Positions 15,099 through 23,747 are shown, numbered from the stretch's first letter. The stretch is 36,236 nucleotides of DNA from Thermoplasmata archaeon (GCA_021819605.1 JAKAQT010000002.1:1-36236); one strand, 5' to 3'. The notes: generated by a model not told the origin, from the letters alone. Program-made: numbers and translations.

Positions 15099-15731
15099 TC
15101 AATCCTTATCAACATGTGGCCGTATGAGAAACCTGCAGACGCCATGGCCATCGACCTGTCTGTGAGTCGATTCCACGTCCATGTCCAGAACAGATGAAAA
15201 CAAGCTCGTTTCCAGATTGCAGGCAATTCCGAAATATCTGGAGATCTGATATATGGGGCAGTTGAATTCCTGCAGATCAAATGAGTCGTGGCCGATATCC
15301 CGGAGGACAGGAAAATAACTCTCGTCTTCCCTCATCCTTACCAATTCCTGGATTTTCTGGTCTTTACCAACGTGACTCAGCCTCTTCTCGTAATCAATTC
15401 TTATCTGTTCATACCTGTCCCTGAGAAACTGCTCCATCAGGTCTGAATGCCCGGTTTCTCTCAGGTAGCCGACCAGATTCTGCAGCATCCAGGCGTTTGA
15501 ATTTGCCAGATTCTCTTTGGAATCCTCGGTAACAGCGAATAGATAGTATGGTCTTCCCACGCGTCCTTTCTTCTGGATCCTTCTCACAAGCCCCCTGGAT
15601 TCAAGGTGTTTTATGTGATTCAGCACTCCCATTTTGGAGATTCCAAGGTCGTGCGATAGATCCTGGAGGCTTCTCTGTCCTTTTTCCTTCAGAACAAGGA
15701 TCAACTTCGTTTCAGTGGGATATTCCTGCAT
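15099..15731 (-). CDS. SufR-like winged-helix regulator with three-cysteine C-terminal motif
   Basis: This 210-residue regulator has an N-terminal winged helix (residues 5-66; SLQDLSHDLGISKMGVLNHI is the recognition part and GRVGRPYYLF the wing), a helical middle, and a C-terminal sensor region. Cysteines lie at 158, 171 and 199, that is C-x12-C-x27-C, within the frame NCP...ACNLE...VCRFLI. As far as I recall this spacing matches the iron-sulfur ligands of SufR-type repressors in the COG2345 group. The protein therefore probably senses iron-sulfur cluster or redox state, though the cluster is inferred. The ATG lies about 27 bases after a TATA-like box. The gene is divergent from an MFS transporter gene and convergent with the peroxiredoxin. 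No suf genes are in the window. Confidence 0.82.
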   Translation of the reverse strand: MQEYPTETKLILVLKEKGQRSLQDLSHDLGISKMGVLNHIKHLESRGLVRRIQKKGRVGRPYYLFAVTEDSKENLANSNAWMLQNLVGYLRETGHSDLMEQFLRDRYEQIRIDYEKRLSHVGKDQKIQELVRMREDESYFPVLRDIGHDSFDLQEFNCPIYQISRYFGIACNLETSLFSSVLDMDVESTHRQVDGHGVCRFLIRPHVDKD

Positions 15732-15753
15732 AATCTGCCAGTGCTTTCGGGCA

Positions 15754-15763
15754 ATTAAATTTT
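15754..15763 (-). promoter_or_regulatory. TATA-like box for the SufR-like regulator
   Basis: Minus-strand AAAATTTAAT is centred 27 bases before the start codon at 15731. Next to it ATCA-TATT-TGAT (15764-15775) is a short inverted repeat that could serve as an operator. Confidence 0.45.
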
Positions 15764-15794
15764 ATCATATTTGATTTATAAACTTTACAAATTG

Positions 15795-15806
15795 TTTTAT
15801 TTATTA
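15795..15806 (+). promoter_or_regulatory. TATA-like box for the MFS transporter gene
   Basis: TTTTATTTATTA is centred about 34 bases before the ATG at 15835 and lies 32 bases from the divergent regulator's box, so the two promoters share one control region. Confidence 0.45.
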
Positions 15807-15834
15807 TTTCCCCCAGACTGATCCAGCGTTCACA

Positions 15835-17053
15835 ATGAATGATGGCAGTCAATTTCGAAACCTATCCATGGCAAGGTTTGCAAGCCTCATCGCACCTGTG
15901 CCTGCGGATATCGATGTAATTTTCAGGCTCGCCGACCACAGATCATTCCTGGCAGCTTTCGGCTCTGTAATGATCCTGTCGCTGGTTGCCGAACTCCTGA
16001 TACAGCCATACCTGTCCAGGGCTATAGACCGGTTTAACCGAAAAAAAAATACAGATGATCAATCAGGCGGTGTTCTCCATCTCGACTCTGGCAGCCGGAT
16101 TTGAGATTATCCTGAGGGGGCACTATGAAGTAATACTTCTCATGATGCTCCTCATTATTGAAATTTATTATACCGTTTCATACCAGGTCTATGCTTCAAT
16201 GGCGCAGTCCATGATAGGGAGCAAGGATGCCGGAAATTACAATGGACTTTCGGAGGTACTGGGGCAGACGCCCGTCATCATGGGAGCGTTACTTTCCACA
16301 ATACTCTGGAACGTCGTGCCACTTTCATACATTCTCCTGGCCAGCGGTGCAGCCGGAGTGCCATTATTGCTTCCGCTCGCATATGTCCGTAATGTCTGTT
16401 TACAGTTTCCTGCCCGAAGTTCACCCAGTGCTGGTATTTCCACAGGCCGGAAGATGAGATGGAGCACGGTCCTGTTCATATTCCTGTTTAACATGCCCTA
16501 TGTGGCTGTAGTCTCAGGCAATTACCTTAAACCCATCTTCATAGCTCAACTGCTCAATGGGACACCGGGGACTCTTGCTGAATCCGAAATAATTTATGCC
16601 CTGTCCGCAGTGGCAGCAGGCATTTTGGCTCCGTTGTTAATTAAGAAAATGGGAGAATTCAAGTCCGCCATGATGTTTTCGCTGATCTATGTAGCAGGAA
16701 GCATCCTGATGCCTATGTTTCCAATTATTGCAATATTCTTTCTCTTTCAGGTCAGCCATGGCACGGGAAATGCTGGCAATAGAATATCAAGAAATACACT
16801 TGTCATGCGGAATGTCCCTGCTGAGGAGATTGGGCGTTTCATTGGAAATGTGCACATTCTAGCAGTCATCGCCAGAATATCTTTACTGGTTCTCTACATA
16901 TTAACCATTGAACTGATTGGTGTCCGGATGCTTATGATAATTACGGGATCAATGGTTCTAATTGCAGTTATTGCAGGAACGGCACTTCGGAGATCTAGCA
17001 TAATTCAGGCGGAAAACCTGCGATTGCTTGAAAAGGGGTTATCAGTCCAGTAA
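15835..17053 (+). pseudogene. MFS-family transporter interrupted by a frameshift at an A9 run
   Basis: Two frames together make one transporter of about 400 residues. The first runs from ATG 15835 and contains a membrane segment ending in LSRAIDRFNRKK, the loop expected between helices 2 and 3 of a major facilitator. It then meets nine adenines at 16041-16049 and continues only to 16104. The next frame takes over with KIQMINQAVFSISTLAAGFE and runs to 17053 with about ten more hydrophobic segments. Dropping one A (or adding two) joins them without loss. Choices are a sequencing or assembly error in the homopolymer, a real inactivating indel, or slippage on the A run. The first membrane helix (residues 10-32) is unusually polar, which leans toward decay. 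It is divergent from the SufR-like regulator. The substrate is unknown. Confidence 0.75.
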
Positions 17054-19732
17054 ACCGGCAAGGCGCATGTCAAGGTCACGCTGAGGCTTCCTGGAAAGAA
17101 GCGACTGAATGAACATTTCCGGATCTTCCCGGAACTGCACCACCTTCAGTATCCCTTCCTTCACTGTCCGGGACTGCCTGTTCAGATCACTGAATTCCCT
17201 GATGATAAGATCGGTTTCAGGCGTCCCGGAATTAACCGGTCCCCTGAGATTCACATAGGCTATTGCTCCCTGGATGCTGGCAGGATCTGTGCCCGTTGAG
17301 GCTGAAAAAAGCCTGCAGTATGACCATACTTGCTGCCAGTATTCGCTCTTTATATCTCTACCGGTCTTGTAATCCAGGATAAGATAGGAACTCCCGTCCT
17401 GAGCAGAAAAAACCGCATCTATAGTTCCCTTCATGATCATGTCAGGCGGTATATGATCCATGCCAAGAAACTCCCTGAGTGGAATTGAAAATCGGGCCTC
17501 GGTTTTCCACGGTACTCTGGTATATTTACCCGGCATACTGCTGATGATCTGATCAAGGGCTCCTATCATTCCGGATAATGCATCCGGGATTTCGCTGGTA
17601 TGGACCCTGCCGGTTGTGTATTGTTCAGCAAGGCGATGAAATTCAATGCCAGTAGCAGCGCTTTGCCTCTGCTCCCTTATTCCCAGTATATTTTCATGCA
17701 GGAAGTCCCACGGCGAAGCTGCCAGCTTTACCAGTGATGGCGAAAGTTCAGTAAGATTTGAAAAATACTCTGAGATTCTCCTCCTGATCCAGTCCCTGTC
17801 TTCTCTTATTATTTTAGCTGCGTCCTCTGTCCTCCCATTGATAAACATGGAATATGCCGCATCATATTTTCTCACAAGACTAAAATCTGATTGCGTATGA
17901 TTCTCCACAATCTGGCATATTTTATCATCGAAGTAGAATTCCTTCCATGTTCTGCGATCTGTAACAACACTGAGCCTCTCCCTTGCCCGCGTCGTTGCGA
18001 CGTAGTCAATCCTGTAGGGTTCGTCACGAAGGTCAGATTCCACGTCTGTCCCGGTCATGCCAGATACAATGGCATATGACAGCAGATCCAGGAACTTCAA
18101 CCTCCCGTTTGTGCGTGAAGGAATATAAATTACATTATGGAACTCCTGTCCTTTTGCCTTGTGCACAGTCAGTATATTGATTTGAGATTTCTTCAGGTCT
18201 TCCTCCTGATCGAGAACAGACATGTCCAGGAAATCCAGATAATCCTTTGGCTGAAAGTCAGTGACATTGTTCTGATAGTCAGCGGAGGCAGAATAAATGG
18301 AGGAGGCAGCAGAGAAGTATTCCTGTCCCAGGGAAACAGATATGGGGATTATGACCTGATCCAGTGCTGTACGCACAACCTCTATGCCTGTGTTCATTCC
18401 ACGCAGGTCTGAGATGCGGGACGGGATGATGGATTCGTCCTGATTATTATTAAGTTTCTCTGAAATTTCCACAGCCTCATGGAATGCCAGTCCGGAAAAT
18501 GGTGTGAAAAGGCCCCTCTTAAGATAATCTCTGCCGGGCAGGAGAATACATCTTAAGAAGGACATTACCTCACTCAGTTGATCCGATGGACGGCCCTTGG
18601 TCAGTGTTGAGGAGAACTGCAGTCCAGTGCTGGAAAGAAGTTTATGGATCCTTGCAAGCTGTGTGTTTGTCCTGACAATAATTGCATAATCTCCTGCAAT
18701 TCCTCTGTTCAGCATATCAGTAAGTGCATTAACTGCAGCGCTTTCCGGCTCATCAGCAGTAATTACCGTAACCTTCTCGCCGTCTCCCTTCTCCGGATTA
18801 TGGAAGCCCTGAAGTTCGCTGGAAATTGAGCGATCTGAAATCCTTGACTCCAGCAGCCTTGATGAATAGTTCAGAATATTGTTGGTGCTTCTCCAGTTGA
18901 TTTTCTTCGTCACCTTGCTGTAGCCCTGCCGGGAAATGAAATCGTTGAACTGGGACAGGCTTCCGCCCTGGAATCCGAATATGGACTGCTTCCTGTCCCC
19001 CACAAAGAATCTCCTTGTTGCAATCCTCTCTGCAAGCGCAACCTGTTCCCTGCTCAGGTCCTGAAACTCATCCACAAGAACATAATCCTTCACCGGAGCA
19101 TCTATCTGGATCAGGTAATTGTGCAGGATGTCATTGTAATCAACCATTCCATGGCCTTTCTTGTAATCCTCATAGAATGCGTAAATTTCTGTGAAATCAT
19201 GCAGAAGGCGTTCATAGCCATCCATCCCGATCTGATCATCTTCCTGGTCCACCAGCTTTTCCCTTATAATTTCCAGAACCTGCTCTGAGTTTATGTCCTG
19301 TGGATAAATCCCGAAGCTCTTGATGTACCTGATCATGTTTTCGAACCGTGGCACAATATCTGATTTCACATAATCATCTGAATAATTGAATGTCTTCAGC
19401 TCCCTGAGTTTTCTGAAAATTAAGAAGCGGAGAAGTGAATTTGAAACAAGATCGTCAGGAGTGCTCCCCTCATCCATTCTGAATGCCAGGCTGTGCATGG
19501 TGCCTATGTCCATTAAATAGATGGATTCGAGAAGTACGGGATCGCCAGCAGCCATCTGCATTATCCTATCAAACATCTCTCTGGCTGCCCTGTTTGTGAA
19601 CGTAAGGCAGGCGATCCTCTGGCCGGGTACCCCGTTCTTCAGCAGGCCAATAACAGTGTCTGCAATCTCCCATGTCTTTCCTGTTCCGGGGTTTGCAACG
19701 ACCAGTACATCACTGTCCGGTGGAAGAAGCAT
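17042..19732 (-). CDS. UvrD/AddA-like superfamily 1 helicase fused to a RecB-type nuclease
   Basis: This 896-residue protein combines an SF1A DNA helicase with a C-terminal PD-(D/E)xK nuclease, the layout of AddA. Helicase motifs are in order: Walker A ANPGTGKT (13-20), motif Ia CLTFTNRAAREM, motif II VLVDEFQDLS, motif III VGDRKQSIFGFQGG, motif IV around KINWRSTNNIL, motif V LTVHKAKGQEFHNVIY and motif VI VATTRARERLSV. The nuclease active site is Asp772 (GTIDAVF) with Asp787 and Lys789 (LDYKTG), plus a GIEFHRLAEQ segment with the usual upstream histidine. No AddB partner or cysteine cluster is visible. The start ATG follows a TATA-like box by 26 bases and an in-frame stop lies just upstream, so the chain really begins 12 residues before Walker A and lacks the usual N-terminal Q motif. 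Likely work: DNA end processing in repair. Confidence 0.9.
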   Translation of the reverse strand: MLLPPDSDVLVVANPGTGKTWEIADTVIGLLKNGVPGQRIACLTFTNRAAREMFDRIMQMAAGDPVLLESIYLMDIGTMHSLAFRMDEGSTPDDLVSNSLLRFLIFRKLRELKTFNYSDDYVKSDIVPRFENMIRYIKSFGIYPQDINSEQVLEIIREKLVDQEDDQIGMDGYERLLHDFTEIYAFYEDYKKGHGMVDYNDILHNYLIQIDAPVKDYVLVDEFQDLSREQVALAERIATRRFFVGDRKQSIFGFQGGSLSQFNDFISRQGYSKVTKKINWRSTNNILNYSSRLLESRISDRSISSELQGFHNPEKGDGEKVTVITADEPESAAVNALTDMLNRGIAGDYAIIVRTNTQLARIHKLLSSTGLQFSSTLTKGRPSDQLSEVMSFLRCILLPGRDYLKRGLFTPFSGLAFHEAVEISEKLNNNQDESIIPSRISDLRGMNTGIEVVRTALDQVIIPISVSLGQEYFSAASSIYSASADYQNNVTDFQPKDYLDFLDMSVLDQEEDLKKSQINILTVHKAKGQEFHNVIYIPSRTNGRLKFLDLLSYAIVSGMTGTDVESDLRDEPYRIDYVATTRARERLSVVTDRRTWKEFYFDDKICQIVENHTQSDFSLVRKYDAAYSMFINGRTEDAAKIIREDRDWIRRRISEYFSNLTELSPSLVKLAASPWDFLHENILGIREQRQSAATGIEFHRLAEQYTTGRVHTSEIPDALSGMIGALDQIISSMPGKYTRVPWKTEARFSIPLREFLGMDHIPPDMIMKGTIDAVFSAQDGSSYLILDYKTGRDIKSEYWQQVWSYCRLFSASTGTDPASIQGAIAYVNLRGPVNSGTPETDLIIREFSDLNRQSRTVKEGILKVVQFREDPEMFIQSLLSRKPQRDLDMRLAGLLD

Positions 19733-19752
19733 TGAAATATATAATGCCGGAC

Positions 19753-19764
19753 CTTAAATAATTA
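19753..19764 (-). promoter_or_regulatory. TATA-like box for the helicase-nuclease gene
   Basis: Minus-strand TAATTATTTAAG is centred 26 bases before the start codon at 19732, which supports a leaderless mRNA and the short N terminus. Confidence 0.5.
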
Positions 19765-19836
19765 ACCTGCGGCACATGGCAATGCTGCTAAGAATCTTGT
19801 GACGTTCTCGCCTCCACTGATTACCTCCCAGATCCG

Positions 19837-20439
19837 TCAGTAATCTATGCCCTTTCTGGCAGGAACACCTGCAGCATAGGGGTGCTTTACTTCCCTCATA
19901 TCTGTTATGAGGTCCGCTCTTTCAATTATCTCATCAGGCATTTTCCTTCCGGTCAGAACTATTTCCGTGTGGATTGGCCTGTTGTCTATAAAATCAAGGA
20001 CCTCCTGCAGGGGGAGCAGATCATAATAAACTGCAACATTGATCTCGTCCATTATGACAACGTCCCAGTTTCCATCATAGACCTGTTCCTTCATTGTTTT
20101 GAAAGCTTTCATGGTTTTTTCGGCATATTCCTCGGGAGGGCTGCCCCGCGGCCTGATTACCACATTTCTGATCCTCTTCCTGTCCTCAGCAGGAATGTCT
20201 TCCTCCCATGCTATGAAATAGGGCATCCCCACGTATTCCACCACAAGGTTGCTGTCAATTTTTGATGCCAGCCTGTTCTCGCCGTAAGTGCCAAGCTTCA
20301 TGAACTGGATTACGTAAACTCTCAGGCCCCATCCAAGCGCCCTGAAGGCAAGGCCAAATGCAGCCGTTGTTTTTCCCTTTCCATTTCCTGTATATACTTC
20401 CACGAGGCCTTTATTCAGCTTGACAGCCACTTTCTCCAC
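19837..20439 (-). CDS. cobO: Cob(I)alamin adenosyltransferase (CobO/BtuR family)
   Basis: This enzyme adds the adenosyl group from ATP to the cobalt of corrinoids to make adenosylcobalamin. The P-loop GNGKGKTTAAFGLAFRA near the N terminus, the ALGWGLRVYVIQFMK strand region, VVIMDEINVAVYYDLL (Walker B-like) and VLTGRKMPDEIIERADLITDMREVKHPY are all CobO signatures. About 200 residues is normal. I place the start at the GTG at 20439, about 27 bases from an A/T box, giving a leaderless mRNA; the frame stays open to a GTG at 20463, but that would cover the promoter of the divergent gene. It is divergent from nep1. No other cobalamin synthesis genes are nearby, so it may serve corrinoid salvage. 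Confidence 0.92.
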   Translation of the reverse strand: MEKVAVKLNKGLVEVYTGNGKGKTTAAFGLAFRALGWGLRVYVIQFMKLGTYGENRLASKIDSNLVVEYVGMPYFIAWEEDIPAEDRKRIRNVVIRPRGSPPEEYAEKTMKAFKTMKEQVYDGNWDVVIMDEINVAVYYDLLPLQEVLDFIDNRPIHTEIVLTGRKMPDEIIERADLITDMREVKHPYAAGVPARKGIDY

Positions 20440-20461
20440 CTTTTGACTTGATGCAGCAAGC

Positions 20462-20472
20462 ACATATTAATC
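20462..20472. promoter_or_regulatory. Shared bidirectional TATA region between cobO and nep1
   Basis: ACATATTAATC contains the palindrome ATTAAT. It lies about 27 bases from the likely cobO GTG (20439) on one strand and 23-25 bases from the likely nep1 GTG (20491) on the other. No other A/T-rich block exists between the genes. Confidence 0.45.
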
Positions 20473-20490
20473 ATGTTCAGATTATGGTCA

Positions 20491-21159
20491 GTGCTTTCAC
20501 TGGTTGTCGTAGATGCTGAACTGGAAACCATACCGGACATTATGAAGGATGATTATTCAATTAGAATTCAGGCCAAGAAGAGAGGAAAACCTGCTTCCAA
20601 GATGCTCCTGGACAGTAATTTCATGCATTCGGCTATTGAACGTTACTTCCCTGGTGAATCAACCAGAAGAGGCAGGCCAGACATAATCTTTCATTTGCTG
20701 ATGACATCGCTCGAATCAATTCTGAACAAGAAATCAGGGCTCAGGGTTATAATACACACCAGAAACAACCGGATTATAGAAATTAACCCTTCCATCAGGC
20801 TTCCTAAATCATATAACAGATTTGTGGGGCTTATGGAGGACCTGTTTGACAAAAAGGCAATCGGATCTCAGTCTGAAACTCTCATGAAGGTTACAGATGG
20901 GGGCTGGAAAGATGCCCTCAATATGGCAGGGGGAGAGAAGATCCTGCTTTCTCCGAAAGGAATCCCGGGGAAAATCGCTGACGTTTTTCATGGCACCGGA
21001 GACAAGTCTGTGATCATTGGAGGTTTTTCTCAGGGAGACTTCATTTCTGATGTTTATTCCCTGGGGTCCGGGATTTCCATATACCCGGATGAGCTCACCA
21101 TCTGGTCTGTGGCAATGGAATGCATATGCCAGTACGAGAGAGACTATGGATTCATATGA
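20491..21159 (+). CDS. nep1: 16S rRNA pseudouridine N1-methyltransferase Nep1
   Basis: Nep1 (Emg1) is a SPOUT-fold methyltransferase that methylates N1 of a pseudouridine in small-subunit rRNA and helps assemble the subunit. Clear family segments are LLDSNFMHSAIE, RRGRPDIIFHLLMTSLES, VIIHTRNNRIIEINPSIRLPKSYNRFVGLMEDLF and, at the cofactor-binding knot, VIIGGFSQGDF followed by ISIYPDELTIWSV. I start it at the GTG at 20491 because VLSLVVVDAELETIP then lines up with the first residues of other Nep1 proteins and an A/T box lies about 25 bases upstream. The ATG at 20473, six codons earlier, is the alternative. Product length is 222 residues. It is divergent from cobO and followed 110 bases later by the S15 gene. 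Confidence 0.93.
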   Translation: MLSLVVVDAELETIPDIMKDDYSIRIQAKKRGKPASKMLLDSNFMHSAIERYFPGESTRRGRPDIIFHLLMTSLESILNKKSGLRVIIHTRNNRIIEINPSIRLPKSYNRFVGLMEDLFDKKAIGSQSETLMKVTDGGWKDALNMAGGEKILLSPKGIPGKIADVFHGTGDKSVIIGGFSQGDFISDVYSLGSGISIYPDELTIWSVAMECICQYERDYGFI

Positions 21160-21188
21160 TTGATCAGGATCGCCCCCTTATTGCTTCA

Positions 21189-21200
21189 AACTTTTTTAAG
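21189..21200 (+). promoter_or_regulatory. TATA-like box for the S15-RecJ operon
   Basis: AACTTTTTTAAG is centred near 21195, predicting transcription from about 21221 and a leader of nearly 50 bases. A second A/T block at 21216-21230 is an alternative. A short AGGAT site lies just before the S15 start. Confidence 0.4.
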
Positions 21201-21269
21201 CGGAGCGGCACAACAAAAAAATAAATTAATACGGTAAAGATAAAGGAAGACCAAAAGGTTAGGATCAAA

Positions 21270-21707
21270 ATGGCACGAATGCATACCAGAAAAAGAGGAA
21301 AATCAAAGTCCAGAAAGATATACGGCAATCAGAAACCCAACTGGATTCAATTTTCGAACGATGAAATAACGAAAATGATAGTGGACATGAAGAAGTCGGG
21401 CACTTCGCCCTCAATGATAGGAATAAGGCTCAGGGATGAATATGGAATTCCAGGAGCTAAGACCATCCTTGGCAAGAAGCTTGGCCAGGTGCTGGTTGAG
21501 GCAGGTCTAACTGATCCTGTTCCTGAAGACCTCATGAATCTCATAAAGAGGTATCAGAATGCCTCAAAGCATATGGAGCTCAATTCAAAGGATTTCAGCA
21601 ACAAGAGAGGCCAGATGCTTATAATGTCAAAAATACTCAGGATGGTAAAATATTACAAGAGAGAGGGCAAGCTGGCACCTGAATGGAACCTGGCCAAGGT
21701 ACTTTGA
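21270..21707 (+). CDS. rps15: 30S ribosomal protein S15 (uS15, archaeal type)
   Basis: uS15 binds 16S rRNA in the platform of the small subunit. The 145-residue protein has the archaeal/eukaryotic layout: a basic N-terminal extension (MARMHTRKRGKSKSRK), the motif PSMIGIRLRDEYGIP, and the universal core with HMELNSKDFSNKRGQMLI and ILRMVKYYKREGKL. Bacterial S15 lacks the N-terminal part. Its stop is only 4 bases before the RecJ-like gene, so they form an operon; linkage of S15 and a RecJ-like nuclease is common in archaea. Confidence 0.98.
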   Translation: MARMHTRKRGKSKSRKIYGNQKPNWIQFSNDEITKMIVDMKKSGTSPSMIGIRLRDEYGIPGAKTILGKKLGQVLVEAGLTDPVPEDLMNLIKRYQNASKHMELNSKDFSNKRGQMLIMSKILRMVKYYKREGKLAPEWNLAKVL

Positions 21708-21711
21708 ATAA

Positions 21712-23064
21712 ATGCTTAAGGATATAGTGGATGAAAAATTCTACAGCATTCTTCAGGAGGGTGCTGCCAGAATACTCAGCAACGATTATGTGAGGCTATT
21801 GACCCATTATGATGGGGACGGAGGCAGTGCTGCCATAATTCTTGCCAGAGCATTGCGCCGAAAGAACATAAAGTTCCATATTGGATTTATAAAGAGCCTT
21901 GATGGGATCAAATTCAGGGAAAGGTTTGAAGAGGCCAGGGATCTCTTCACCGTGATCACCGATGCCGGTTCTGATCAGGCAGGATCAATAAGCGAATATG
22001 AGAATGTGGTGATTCTTGACCACCATTTCTTCCGGGAAACTCCTTTTAAGGGCCTGAATATAAATGCCCGGAATTACGGCGTCGACGGGACTAGAGAGGC
22101 ATGTGGCGCCACAATGGCTTTCCTGATGGCAATTGCCATTGATGAGACAAATGCTGATCTCCTGCCTTTCATGGTATCAGGGGCCATAGCTGACAAACAG
22201 GATATTGGTGGCTTTCGTGGCCTCAACAGGATAATAATGGAACATTATGGCAAAGGGCTGAAACCTGAGCACACATTGAATCTTGAAGGGCAGACCCTGC
22301 AGGAGGGTATCACCTACTCCACGGACCCGTTCTTTTTTGATCTTTCAGGAAAGCCTGAAAATGTGAAATCCGAGTTGCAGAAACTTTCCATAGACGGCAA
22401 CAGGAGCATTTTTGATCTTACTGACGATGAGAAAAGAGTGCTGGCAGAGTACCTGTCCTGGAGACTGCTTTCCCAGAACGCCGGCCCGGAAGCAATTAAA
22501 TACGTTGAAAGCGACATCCTGAAATTCCCCGGCAGCGATTTCAGCTCCAAGGAAATCAGTTCAATTGTAGACGGCAACGCCAAGGTTGGAATGAATTCTG
22601 TCCCGGTTGTGTATTTTCTTGGTGACGATAGCTTCCGCAACGATATGATAGATAACTGGAAGATTTTCAAGACGAAACTGATAGAGTATGCCTACAGGGC
22701 ATACAAGGAAATATTCGAAGATACAAACGTTCGATACTTTTATGCTCCGGAATCTGAGATGGCCGGGGCAATAAGCGGGATTCTCATGCTTTACATGCTG
22801 AAGCAGGACAAGCCCCTCATAGGATTCAACGTCGGGACAGGTGATACCAAGGTTTCTTCAAGGGGATCAAGAAGACAGGTTGAACGGGGGCTCAACCTTT
22901 CACTTGTGATGAAGAAAAGCGCTGAAGAAGTTGGTGGATCCGGAGGTGGACACGACATTGCCGCTGGTGCCGTGATCCCCAGAGGAAAGGAAAAGCAGTT
23001 TGTGGAAGTTGCCAACAGGATAGTTGGGGATCAGCTCAATCATCTCTTCAACGATCAAAATTGA
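21712..23064 (+). CDS. Archaeal RecJ-like single-strand nuclease (DHH family)
   Basis: This 450-residue DHH phosphoesterase resembles archaeal RecJ/GAN, manganese-dependent nucleases linked to the replisome through GINS or used in repair and RNA turnover. Motif I is THYDGDGGSAA (His32, Asp34, Asp36), motif II TDAGSDQ (Asp84), motif III LDHH (103-105) and motif IV SGAIADKQD. The C-terminal DHHA1 domain ends with GGSGGGHDIAAGAVIP. All expected metal ligands are present. It follows the S15 gene by 4 bases. Archaea often have several RecJ-like proteins, so polarity and substrate (DNA or RNA) cannot be set from sequence alone. Confidence 0.93.
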   Translation: MLKDIVDEKFYSILQEGAARILSNDYVRLLTHYDGDGGSAAIILARALRRKNIKFHIGFIKSLDGIKFRERFEEARDLFTVITDAGSDQAGSISEYENVVILDHHFFRETPFKGLNINARNYGVDGTREACGATMAFLMAIAIDETNADLLPFMVSGAIADKQDIGGFRGLNRIIMEHYGKGLKPEHTLNLEGQTLQEGITYSTDPFFFDLSGKPENVKSELQKLSIDGNRSIFDLTDDEKRVLAEYLSWRLLSQNAGPEAIKYVESDILKFPGSDFSSKEISSIVDGNAKVGMNSVPVVYFLGDDSFRNDMIDNWKIFKTKLIEYAYRAYKEIFEDTNVRYFYAPESEMAGAISGILMLYMLKQDKPLIGFNVGTGDTKVSSRGSRRQVERGLNLSLVMKKSAEEVGGSGGGHDIAAGAVIPRGKEKQFVEVANRIVGDQLNHLFNDQN

Positions 23065-23089
23065 ATGACGGATTTCGTTAAAGAGCGAT

Positions 23090-23100
23090 AGCTTTTTTAT
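23090..23100 (+). promoter_or_regulatory. TATA-like box for the methyltransferase gene
   Basis: AGCTTTTTTAT is centred about 38 bases before the ATG at 23133 and predicts a leader near 10 bases. Confidence 0.4.
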
Positions 23101-23132
23101 TCAAGTCAAACTGAAGCAACAGGAAGAAATCA

Positions 23133-23747
23133 ATGAGCGAAGAAAGTAGTGAGGATAGCCTGTATTTGCCAGGGGAAGAGAAGTTTGGCCTCTTCTCGTC
23201 TGCCTTTTACGGGATTGTGAACACAGTGCCGACCCTCCGGAGATTCTACAATTTCGTGGAGTCACAGGTTGCGTCAATGAAATTTGATTCCATACTGGAT
23301 ATAGGGTCCGGGCAGGGCACCGTTCTCCTCAGAATCATGAAGGATAACATGACCGCCAAAGGAATGGGCATAGACCCATCACCCGGAATGGTGAGGATAT
23401 CCATGAAGAAGTGCATGCGAATGGGCATGTGCGATCGTGTTTCATTTCTCCCTGGAAGCAGCCGCAATATACCTGGAGACAGGAATTTCGACATTATCTA
23501 CACCAGCATTTCCTTCCATCACTGGAAACACAGGGCCGAAAGCGTCCAGCAGGTTCTGCAGCATGTAAACAGGGGAGGGAAGTTTCTGATCTTTGAGATT
23601 ACTAATGATGGCAGTTTCAACAGAAGATTTGTCAGGTCGCATCTGATGGAAAGAAGTGATTTTATTGAAATTGGAAAGGCCTTAAATGTGGTGCCGGAAT
23701 TGATAGAATCCGGAGGCTACATAATGGCGGCCTTCAGCAGAGACTAG
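23133..23747 (+). CDS. Class I SAM-dependent methyltransferase, substrate unknown
   Basis: This 204-residue protein has a Rossmann methyltransferase fold. Motif I is ILDIGSGQGTV (residues 54-64), the acidic end of strand 2 is GMGIDPSPGM, and motif IV is FDIIYTSISFHHW, followed by a strand in GGKFLIFEI. The wording resembles small-molecule methyltransferases of the ubiquinone/menaquinone (UbiE-like) type rather than RNA or DNA enzymes, but no substrate motif is decisive. An N-terminal acidic segment (1-18) precedes the fold. It is a single gene, convergent with a rhodanese gene only 3 bases away. Substrate assignment is not possible from the sequence. Confidence 0.8.
   Translation: MSEESSEDSLYLPGEEKFGLFSSAFYGIVNTVPTLRRFYNFVESQVASMKFDSILDIGSGQGTVLLRIMKDNMTAKGMGIDPSPGMVRISMKKCMRMGMCDRVSFLPGSSRNIPGDRNFDIIYTSISFHHWKHRAESVQQVLQHVNRGGKFLIFEITNDGSFNRRFVRSHLMERSDFIEIGKALNVVPELIESGGYIMAAFSRD

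Noticed and set aside
15835..16104. Treating the first part of the transporter as a separate 89-residue protein
   Set aside because: Its useful sequence ends at the A run and continues in the next frame as the same transporter, so it is one interrupted gene.
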